64,000 nucleotides of DNA from Cylindrodendrum hubeiense (taxonomy: Eukaryota > Ascomycota > Sordariomycetes > Hypocreales > Nectriaceae), in assembly GCA_014621425.1 (NCBI GenBank), contig JAANBB010000154.1:17016-81015 (forward strand), written 5' to 3'. The position numbers and the translations under genes were made by a program. Under the pieces are notes generated by a model that saw only the letters and a program-made list of their open reading frames with translations, did no database searches and was not told where the DNA came from. How positions within the stretch are numbered: the first letter of the stretch is position 1; each line of letters begins with the position of its first letter. Below are positions 33,165 to 42,900 of the stretch, one piece after another.

Positions 33165-36100
33165 TCACTTGCCGTCCTCACGTCGCCCCTCCCTCAGCAT
33201 CTCCAGCAGCTTAGACACCTTGTCCATCCGGCTCACTGCAAAAAACTCCTCATTCTCGTACATCTCCCGCAGCTTTGACCCCGTGGCGAGGACCTGCTCG
33301 TTAGAGTAGAGGTCGCGTGCGGTGATCCTGATGGCGAGGACCTCGAGGTAGAGCGACTCGGCAAGCTCAAACGCCGTGGCGAGAGATGCGTTTCGCGGAT
33401 CAGATGTGGGCGATACTTCGCCATCTTTGTCGTTGGTATTGCGAGATTCGAAGCTCAGGCCGTTTTCCTCGGCTATGGAGTTTGCATGAAATCGCGCGCT
33501 GAGGGCCATGTTCTCCATCGTCGTAGTGTACGCAGGGTGCGCGCGGCCCAGCGTCGGTGCCATGATATCCAGGGCCCGCTGGTACTTCACGCGCGCCTCA
33601 GCGTATCGACAGCGCATGTCGTCGATGACGGCGAGCTTCTGGATGGCGTGGGCGGTGCTGGGATGCTGGGGCCCGAGGGTCCTCGTCTTGATGTCGACGG
33701 ACTGGGTGTAGAGCTGCTCGGCCTCGTCGATGGCGTTGCTGGCTTTGGATATGTGCGCGAGGTCCTCCAAAGCCTCGAGCGTCATTGGGTGGCTCTGGCC
33801 GAAGAGGTTCTGATACGATATGTAGACGCGGCGGTACAGCGCCTGTGCTTCTTCCATCTTGCCAAGGCGCTCGAGCGTGGCTGCGAGCTTCTGCACGGTT
33901 CCGACTGTTGTAATATCCGTGGGTCCGAGGGCTTCCTCTTGCTGCTGCTCGAGTGTCTCATACTGGTCTTCCGCACGATCGAGTTCCCCTTGGGCTGCAG
34001 CCACGGAGGCTCTGGCCAAGGCGACACGGAAGCCAAGGGCATTGTCGATGGAGGCCATATTGATGCTGGAGAGGACCTCCTGGCTCCGCTGTACCTCGTT
34101 GGCCTGCTGGAGGAGGGATGCCAGAGATAAAGAGGTCTGTATTCTTTCGATGGGGTCCATTTTATCCTTCTGCTTCAGGGCCAATTCGAAGCACCCGATT
34201 GCCTGGTCCAGAGCTCCCTGCGTCATACACACGTTGCCTAACACCTGCCACGCAACGTCGGCGTCATCTGGAATTCCCTTCAGCACACTGGACCAGTCAT
34301 CATAGCATGTCTTCGCATGGGGGGCCATGATTCTTCCAAAGTCGTGAATCTCCGGTAGTTTCAATGAATCTACCTCCTTCTGGCGAATGCCGTCGACACA
34401 GACGTTGCAAGCCAGCCATGCGTTATCAACTTGTTCAGATGCCGTAAGGGAACCACGAACGTGGTCTCGCGCTGAAGTTTCGAGCATGAAGTAGCCAAAG
34501 GAGGGAGAGGAGGCAGAAGATGAATTCTGGGATGACTCAGGGGACTCGGGTGGAGACAACACTTGAATGAAGTTTTCGTTCAGGAGATGCTGGAAAACAT
34601 CACCCACATGGCTAAAATCCTGGAATGCTGTACATAGTGAGTAATAATCATCCTGGGTTGAGTCAGTTTTCTTACCGTTCATCTCTTTAAAGGCACCCAT
34701 AAACCTTTCTGGTGCCGTCCTCAATTGCGAGGTGGCACAGAACAGCGCAACGGGGATAAAGGATGTCGAGAGCATCGCGCTTATCCTAAGGATAGTTTTC
34801 GTGACGGGCGACTGGTCAATGGTTGATCCGAGAAGGTGTAATGGCACCCTGTAGCCCATATTTTGCTCATAGTCTACCACTGTAGAGCCCGTTTGTCGGA
34901 TTGTTGATGCCGCCATGGCTATGCTCTGTGGGTGATTTTGCAGACTCTTAGCGATTCTCAAAGCAGCCTCGACTGTTGTCTGTCAGCTTTGCTGGGTCAA
35001 AGTCACTCTAGTTTCATACCTTGTTCTGGTTTCTCCAATGCATGATCCCCAACCACTGAGCCTATCAACTTCACTCCTTGGTCATCGGTCATCGATTCTA
35101 TATGAAGCTTCGTGCCCCACGCACAGCAGTTGCTGTCCCGGGACGTTAGTATGATCTGTCCCGAGAGCGTTAAAGGAATAAAGTCGAAGATGTCGTATGA
35201 TGGCTCCACGTTGTCAAAAATGAGCAGCCACTTGTCGTTTTCGGGTCGAAGAAGCCAGTCCTTAACGGCCCGAACCACCGACTTAACTCGTAACGTATCT
35301 AGTTGTAAGATGCTCTTAACCTTGAGCATGTCTTCGACGCCAGTAAGCCCAAGGTCATTTTCGACCTGGCTCCTCGGCGCATCTTTTGTGTAATGTGTTA
35401 CCAGAGCATTGGCAAACTCGAGGTAGCTCGCAACCACAGTCTCCCAGCTTTCTGCCCAGATCCAGAAGACAAAGGAGATTTCATGCCTGTGCTTTTCGGC
35501 ATAGTATCTAGCTAGCGTGGTCTTGCCGGTTCCAGGAAGCCCCAGAAGGTTTGCAATGGCGAAATGCAGCTCGTGGGGTTCCATGAGAGGCTTCAGAACA
35601 GCTTCCAGGTTTTCAACGAGATCCTCGCGAGGTATGATGATGCTTGGTTCGGTGGGAAGCTTGTATGGTATCTCAAATCCAGCCGACATATATTCCAGAT
35701 GATGGACTAAATGGCAGTGTCAGTCTATGTTGGATCTGTGGCATTGTGCGATCTTACCTGCTGCCAAATCAAACGGCTTTCGTTTTGCTTCCATCAGGTC
35801 CGATGTTCGGCCTTTGTCAATCATTTCGCGAAACCTAGCGATGAAAGTCTTGTAGTTGGAATCGCGCCCTTCGAACTTGACCAGGTCAGAGTGCGTCGCC
35901 TTCAAGCCAATCTGCGTGCCATCAGACCCCTGCATGGAATGCCGCTTGTCTACAATGAAGCCATCGCTGGACTTTTTTGTCTCGTGGAATGACAACCTGG
36001 GCAGATTGGCCGTAATGGCCTTGAACGCCTCCATTTGGTTCTCCAGCCATTCGATATCGCTGGGCTGTGGTTCCGTCGAGAAGCTCCGCGAGCTACGGGC

Positions 36101-36775
36101 GCTCCGTGAGCCCTTGTAATCGTTTTCCAACCCGGACGTGGTGCGCCGGATGACGTTGGCGAGCGGCGACGGGGATGAGGGCCGGCCAGGCGACAGGGTC
36201 CCAAAGAAGGCGACTCCGCACGTCGACAGCTCAATGTCCTTGAGTTGCAGGTCGATGGCCTCGCTGGAGATGATGAGGGCGCGCTTGACGATCCAGCCGC
36301 CGAGGCTGTGGGCGATGAAGAAGAGCGGGCGGCGCGCTGTGCCGTCGCGGCTGCGCTGGGCGCCGAGCTCCTTGACCATGTCGAGGGCGCGGCCGTAGAG
36401 GACATTGCGGACGAGATAGCGGTAGTTGACGCCGTCAGAGATGTACCCGTACGTCATGATGCGCGCGTTGGGGATGTCCTTTGCCAGCAGTTCTTGGAGC
36501 CATGCTTTGGGTCTCGCCTTGGGTTCTGCCGTGGTGGTCCATGAGCGGAATCCCTCGCCACCAAGGCCATGGACGGCTACGATGCTGTTGAGAGTCAGTT
36601 TTACAAATTACATACACGGGTCCCGCATAGACACTCACTCAATCTCGGCATGCTCAGGGTTTCGCACTATTTGCAGGCCGCTGCTCTCGCCAGTCCTCGA
36701 TCTCGAGACAACCGACACGGCGCCTCGCACACGATGAAGCAGGCCTCTCAGCGGCTCGAGGGCGTCTGTGGCCAT
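33165..36775 (-). CDS. NLR-like STAND protein: SesB-like hydrolase, NB-ARC, TPR
   Basis: Exons 36775-36639, 36584-35758, 35706-35020 and 34972-33165 encode 1152 residues; all junctions have GT..AG ends. A further in-frame 48-base intron (34675-34628) may be removed, giving 1136. Domain 1 (about 45-300) is an alpha/beta hydrolase of SesB/DUF676 type: I-V-A-V-H-G-L-G-G near 47-55, nucleophile Ser139 in A-H-S-L-G-G, and a likely catalytic His277 in A-T-H-S-D-L-V-K-F. Domain 2 is NB-ARC: Walker A G-L-P-G-T-G-K-T-T at 377-385, Walker B W-L-L-I-F-D-N near 481-487, then L-T-S-R. The C-terminal half is TPR-rich, with repeats of the L-G-P-x-H-P-x-T type about 42 residues apart. Fungal proteins of this design are thought to sense non-self and trigger incompatibility or cell death. 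It lies 853 bp downstream of the gasdermin-like gene on the same strand. Confidence 0.88.
34628..34675 (-). other. Possible in-frame intron in the NLR-like gene
   Basis: A GTAAGA donor, CTGAC branch site and TACAG acceptor define a 48-base segment, a multiple of three with no stop. Removal joins Met-Asn to Ala-Phe-Gln-Asp-Phe. Its size and signals match the other introns of this gene, and the encoded stretch is polar and poor in domain features. Retention or removal both keep the frame, so only transcripts can decide. Confidence 0.6.
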
Positions 36776-37628
36776 TCGGGCAGATTATTGGACGCTTTCA
36801 GCCACGGTGGCAGACAGTGCTCATCTTGAAAAGGGAATACCAAGTGGATGGAGATGGTTGACGTCTGCTAAGTTCAGGCTGACGGTAGGTGTTGATAAAG
36901 GCACTGTCCAAGACAACGGCGTATGTGGTCAGCGGGGGCCAGTGGAGCAGCCGGCGGGATGATTCACTCTCCCCAGTATCCCCAGCGGAGGCCCGTGGGT
37001 GGCTTAGCGGGCTCAGTACTTTGTTCCAGTGGTCCAGCGGGTTTGTCACGGGGCGTCCGCGGTGGCGTTGTAGGCGGCCTGGCGGCCTGGCGGCGCGGCC
37101 AACAAGGCTGTGGCTGATGACGCTCTCCCATGACCACACCACACCATCACAAGTAGCACTCGCCGGCAAGGAATGTCAGCCAACTCAAACAGAGGGGGCT
37201 CGAAGTGTTTCATTTCGCAAGGAGCAGGGCGATTTTAAGCAGTCGACTTTTATATTTCCAAGCTGTAAAGCGGGGGTATGTGTTCCTTGATCTCATTCAT
37301 TTCTCTCTCTTCCTTGACTATCTGTCGATTATCCAGACATCTATAAGTCCAATCTGATTTAGCCCGAGGTTGCTGTGCTATGGAAAGATTCGAATTATTT
37401 CCAACGTTTAATCCCGTCATACAATCATTCATGTGCCCTCTAAGGCACGTAACCATGGTATCTTATGCAAATTATCTTCAAATCAAAACGTATCCAGGGA
37501 CCATAGACTCCTCCACCTCAAAACATCAAACCGCAAATATACAAGTCCCAGTAACGCCACATAGGTCGCTCACTCTGACAATCTCTAAACGTATTATCAT
37601 CCTCGAATCACACATTACATCATTCCGT
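36776..37628. other. Intergenic between gasdermin-like and NLR-like genes
   Basis: No coding signal. It contains the 3' end of the gasdermin-like gene and the promoter of the NLR-like gene, both transcribed leftward. The part near 37260-37620 is AT-rich, as expected of a 3' UTR. Confidence 0.6.
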
Positions 37629-38516
37629 TCATCCAACAACCTCCAGATCAAATCCAAGATCCGTCAAAATCTCATCCCACTCCTGCTCCTCAACGCTCTT
37701 CTCCGGCGGCTCCTCCGTCTCGGGCGTCGGCGGGGACAAATACTCTGCGTTGCCCTCAACCGGCTTCCCCACCATCTCAGGCCAGTAGTCGGAGCCATCG
37801 CGCACCGCGAGCCCGTGTTTCTGCCCCAGGAACACTCGCCCCAGCTTTGCCCGCTTGCCGTCCACCTTCTCTAGTCGCACCAGGCGGTAGCCCAGAAACA
37901 CAATCATCTCCTCGTCGTACGTGGCCGAGTATCCTGTCTCGCGGACCACCTGTGCATGCACGCCGCCACCGATGCGTACGCCCGTGTGAGGGTCCACGGG
38001 GACCTTGCCCGAGGCGCCCACACCCTTTGACTGTCCGGACTCGTCCTTGACCTCGAGGCTGACAAGCGTCACGATGTCGGTGATGAAATACCCCTGGTCG
38101 TGATTGTCGCGCAACAGCTCAAACAGTTCCTCAAAGTACTGCTTGTTCTTGAGCAGTTCCTTGAACTTCTCGCCGGGTGAGTCCATGTGCCAGAGGCGCG
38201 CCACGGTAGCTACCTTCTCGCTGCTGTCCTCCTTTGCGCGCTCCACAAAGCCCTCGAGGATCTCGTTTATGGACGCCGAAACCCTGGCATCCTTGATGCG
38301 GCGCTGCCAGAACTTGACGTTGCGGACCTGGATGGGCTTCGGATCTAGGTCGCTGACAAGCTCACGGGGGAGCTTGTTGGATCGGTACGGGATACGCTTC
38401 TCTGTAGGTAGGTCGGGATACTTGACGACGCTGCCGATGAGCTTGTCGCGATATTCGCCAGCGTCAAGACGAGGCTGGATGAGCCAGAGCGGCTTCGTGT
38501 CGTGGGAGTGAGACAT
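37629..38516 (-). CDS. Gasdermin-like protein (putative fungal cell-death effector)
   Basis: A single exon of 295 residues with ATG at 38516. The pattern fits fungal RCD-1/HET-Q1-type gasdermin-like proteins: a hydrophobic L-W-L-I start and L-I-G-S-V-V-K strand; an amphipathic helical middle with K-F-K-E-L-L-K-N-K-Q-Y-F; then strand Y-F-I-T-D-I-V-T-L-V-S-L-E-V, a Gly/Ser/Lys-rich turn, G-G-G-V-H-A-Q-V, and a strand M-I-V-F-L-G-Y-R-L-V-R-L. This is the long beta-hairpin layout of a gasdermin pore-forming domain. The last 45 or so residues are acidic (P-P-T-P-E-T-E-E-P-P-E), as would suit a short inhibitory C-terminal extension. Such proteins form membrane pores after cleavage. The identification rests on pattern recognition only, without a search; an unrelated conserved fungal family is the alternative. 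The open frame itself is convincing. Confidence 0.6.
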   Translation of the reverse strand: MSHSHDTKPLWLIQPRLDAGEYRDKLIGSVVKYPDLPTEKRIPYRSNKLPRELVSDLDPKPIQVRNVKFWQRRIKDARVSASINEILEGFVERAKEDSSEKVATVARLWHMDSPGEKFKELLKNKQYFEELFELLRDNHDQGYFITDIVTLVSLEVKDESGQSKGVGASGKVPVDPHTGVRIGGGVHAQVVRETGYSATYDEEMIVFLGYRLVRLEKVDGKRAKLGRVFLGQKHGLAVRDGSDYWPEMVGKPVEGNAEYLSPPTPETEEPPEKSVEEQEWDEILTDLGFDLEVVG

Positions 38517-38735
38517 TGGCTCCGTCTCCGTCTTCGTCTCTGTGGTTGTGGTTGTGGTTGATGCCTTGCCGGTGATGATCGTGTTGTTGCTTAGTTGGGC
38601 GTCGGGTGTTAACTCAGGAGGAGAAACCCGTAATATTCTGAAGAGAAAGACTCTGATTTAGCCTCGGTCTCTTCTCGAGTTGGGTTGGATTATATTGAGT
38701 TGTGAGTTAACCGTTCAACCTCGATGAAACAGCTT

Positions 38736-38771
38736 AGGCACTCGCCGTATTTGAGGCACTCGCCGTGTTTG
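38736..38771. repeat. 18-bp direct repeat, 2 units
   Basis: Two adjacent copies of aggcactcgccgt(a/g)tttg with one mismatch, upstream of the gasdermin-like gene. Confidence 0.85.
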
Positions 38772-39044
38772 TGACCCCTCGCAGAGGCCGCCTTCAATCG
38801 CAGCCACTTGTCGATGGCATGACGTGGTTGGCCAAAGTGGCGACAGGGGTTACGTCTGCGCCTTGTAAAGTGGCGGTGCAATAGTCCGTATGACAAAATG
38901 ACCCAGACATTGATCCCCGCTTTCGCTCCCATATTTTGTGGATTGATTTTGTCACAGCGCCCCGGCATTGCAATGATCCCCGTGATCATCTCCCAGGCTC
39001 GGTAGTTGTAGTGCTGCCGTTTGCCCCAACTTCCCTGCCAGGCT

Positions 39045-39068
39045 GCCTCCCAGTTAGCCTCCCAGTTA
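39045..39068. repeat. 12-bp direct repeat, 2 units
   Basis: Two identical adjacent copies of gcctcccagtta in non-coding DNA. Confidence 0.85.
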
Positions 39069-39941
39069 CAGGGTAAGCCGACATATTGCGCCGTACGTAT
39101 GGACCAAGCGCTTCAAATAATCCAATGACATCCACGTGTATCATCTAGACTACAACGTCCGTAAATCGAGCATGAATATGTAGCCACTCCATAAATTAAC
39201 TAGGGGATAATAGTACTTCAGCCAATGTCTGATCAGAATAGTCGAGTAAATTGTCTGCCTATAAGCATTCCCACAACTTTTCCCAACGTGAACGCCCAGT
39301 TTAAAAGGAAGCACAACCCAACTATTCTATGACTCGCAGTGAATTTGCTACAGTGAAATCCATCACAGATTTACGTCAAGTATAAGCAAGTTGAGCAGTA
39401 TATGTGTAAATATATATATATGTATATATTCCCAGGTGCAATATATCTCTCCACCACTCCTTCTTCAACTCCCCAATTCACCTTCCACAGATGCAATAAA
39501 AACAAAGACAATCCGCCATCGCCACCCTCGCAATCAGGAATCCAGAACAAATCCTAATGCTCTGCCCCTTTAATGGTGCTGCCGCACGGTCCGCCCCCAT
39601 CTCCCCAGACGCCTTCCATATCTAGATGCCCGGATATACCCCATACATATAGACGCAAAAAGACAAAAATGCAAGGCATCGCTCGTAGTCGAGGCCGTCT
39701 CCATAGACAACCGATTATAAACAGAAGGAAAAAAACAGCTGGTGTGCGAAGCAACACCATGGGGGATATCAAAAATTTGAAGGAAAAAGGGAGGGAAAAA
39801 GGAAAAGAGAAGTAGAAAACGAGCAATCGGGAACACTACAAAATGCTGGAGCCCAATCATGTGCATGGCTCATCAAAGGATATAAGTGAAAGGAATTCGA
39901 AAAGGGTTGCTCCTTTGAGAGCAGTTGGATGAGCCTCCCGG

Positions 39942-42900
39942 CTAAAACGTGAGAACCTCCTGGTGAACCAGTTGCAGCACCCAGTGTGCCTCATTGCCGT
40001 TCGCAAACTGGAAACACCACTTCTTGACATTACCACCCGTGGCGCCTGTCGCAGGCGCGGCGCCCACAACGCCATTGTCGTCTTTCATTTCCTCCCAGAC
40101 GCCGCACACGATTCCTCGGGTGCCCATTTGTTGGAAGCATCCGCTGCCCAGCACAGCGTCTAGTAGGATGGCAGGCTTATCCGAGTCCTTACGTGGGATT
40201 GTAGTCACTGTCACCCGCTTCTCCATTCCGTGGTTGGCGCGGAGTGCTTGGCGCCACCCAGGAGGCGGTCGTCGGATCTGCAGGCTGCAGTTGCCATAGT
40301 CTTCCCACTTTGCGGCAGATATGAGAAGGTGGAGTCGAATGCGGATGTTTTCCATTCCCAAGTTTGCAGGACCGCGACCACTGTTCTCGACACTGATAGA
40401 TGGCGAGCGAGGAGTGTTAGTGCCGCCGGAGGACGACCCGGGAGTGTAGAGGCTATTTCCATAACCGCTAGCTCGGGTTTGTCGATCAATAGAGGATCGA
40501 GCAAGGTTGAATGAGTTCCCGCCTCCGGTGAGTCGTTTCAGGAAGCTAGTGGCAGAGAGACTTGATGATGGTGTCGTGCTAGCACCATCATGTGAATTGG
40601 ATGGAGCGCGAACCGAGCTCCTATAGCTATTCTTTCGGCCAAACCAGCTTCTTCGGCGGCTGCTGGTGTCGTCTTCATTACCAGCAGGGGCTTTTCGTTC
40701 GCCGAAGCTTTTGAATCTCGCCTCATTCTCAAGTTCGATAAACTTTTGGTTATTGAGGCGGGCGTGGTGTACCGCCTTGTAAAGATTGAAGCAGTCAGGC
40801 GCGGTGTGACATCGGAAGCGGAAGTTTCCTCCACCGTGTGAGTTGGAAATGAGGCAATCCTCTTTGACGGCGGAGCGAATTTCAAGATCGACCGCGGTAC
40901 TTTGTCGAATCAGTACCAGTGGCGTCAGATCCAATGCCAACATCGGCTTATCATTTGTTCCGTCAAGAGCACCAGAGTGCACGGGATAGGCCTCAATTAG
41001 GCCAGGGCAAACAATGATAGAACAAAAGGCGGCGGAGATGTCCTTCCACACTCCGGATTTGTCTGACCATTTGGTGATTGAAGCAGAGAATCTTGTGCCG
41101 CTTTCCTCGGGGGCGATCTTTCGGCCATGAAGGCCAGCTTGCGATGCAGAGTTGGATGGCGCGAGGCTGCAAGAAGAGTCGGAGAGGACTGACTCTACGA
41201 GAGGAGGGGGGGCCCGTTCTTGTTTGATACTGACTCCGAGCTCAGTTTCAGGTAGGTCCACACTCTCAATCTCGTCGTCGGAAGAATCAGTATCGGATTC
41301 TGTTTCGGTGTAGTCTTCGGAAATATCCGTTCCCTCCGTGAGAGAAGTTCCAGCCACAGATGAGCCCTCTGAAGGCAGGTATTCGTGCTTGAGAGGAGAG
41401 GAGGTTCGGCGCTTGATGCGGCCATTGCTCTTGAGCTCAACAGGAGGGCTAAGGGACTGCGACTTGGACGAAGATTGCGGGCTGGGGCTAGGGCTAAGAG
41501 TGCGATGAACTGGGGGTGGGGGTGCTCCATCATCTCGATAAGGTGTGCTGTTGGGACTTTTCTGGAACATGGATGGGTCAGGCCGCATGTCTTCGCTTAG
41601 AGGAGTGCTCCTCTCTTCGGGGCTTCTTTCGTAATAATCATCCTGCGTGGGCGTCTTCTCCAAGTCAGGGTTCTCCGATTGTGTTGCGGGTGGCGGTGTT
41701 GATGGGGCAGTAGAGCGAGATCGATACCGGGACGGCAGGGATCGCCTCGTCGGGGTTTGTGGGCTTGCTGGTGATTCTTCGGTACGAGGCGAGCGGGGAG
41801 AGTGGGAAGAGAGAGGGGAGCGAGGGGAATGAGAGGAGCGGGGTGAGCGTTTGCTGAGTCCTCGAGCGCCCACTGGGGCATCGCTCATTCTAAGTTTCGA
41901 TGGTGTCTCATCCCCGCAAACGCTTGGTTCCGGCTCTCTCGGCGGGACGGGAGCCACGGGAAAGACATCCAGCCAGTCCAGAATTTGATCCTCGTTATCC
42001 GTTGTGAGGGTGAGTAGTTCATGCCAAGGTCGGTCATCGTGTGTACCTCTGATCATGACCACCATATCAAAGTTGCCTTCTCCCGTTCGCGCGGAGATTA
42101 TTTCCATGGGGATAGGTGGGAATAGGAGGTATGAACGGCGACCACCACCAGTTTCCCGGATCAGCAGGTCGCCCTTGTCTTCGGGATGGCGCTCATTGTC
42201 TCGTTGAACCAACTCAACCTGACACTCGAGCCGCTGACCATTTGAATGAGCAAGATCGAGAGAGAAGAAGTCTTTAGCGCTGACTTGGCGGGCCGTGTCG
42301 ATGGTGACGTACTCCATAGGAGCAAGCGTTCGAAGATCTCGCGATCTCGTGGTATCGGTGTTGCTGGCGTCTTCGTCCACCAGTCTGGCGTTCTCTTCTC
42401 GATGACGACGTCGGGCCTTGTCCTGCAAGTCCTCAAAATCTCTCAGAAGATAATAAGAGTCATTCGTTCCAATGATTGAGTCGATACACTTGAAAAATTT
42501 GGCCATCTGCTTGATTCGGAGGAGGGGACGCTTCAATAGATGGGCCACGTCAACCCGCTCTCCCTCAGCATCGACGATATCGCCATACTCATTTCGTGGC
42601 ATAGCATCCAAGAGAGAATCTTCATCGTCAGGGTTCCCAGAGACTGGGGCGAGGTTGACGACCAAATCTTGGAAGCCTAATCTCCAGGCATCGAGGTACT
42701 TGTGATAAATGGGCACCACACCATGACCCCAGGTGGCCAAACGGCGCATATCTGAGATCGGAGCTTTTCGGTGGGTGATCTTGAGCTTCTCTAGTGCAAC
42801 TCCCATATGGATGACAGATTTTGACATGCTGCTCACTCGACTGGTTCGGTTTCCAGAGCCGAAGAGCTCCGTCGCGTTGTCGTCATTGACGACTTGGGAG

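Larger units (their letters stand above)
38517..39941. other. Intergenic with two short duplications
   Basis: No gene is recognised. It includes the promoter of the gasdermin-like gene and, from about 39100, AT-rich DNA with a TATA-rich run (39405-39430) that probably belongs to the 3' region of the large DH/PH-like gene. Confidence 0.6.
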
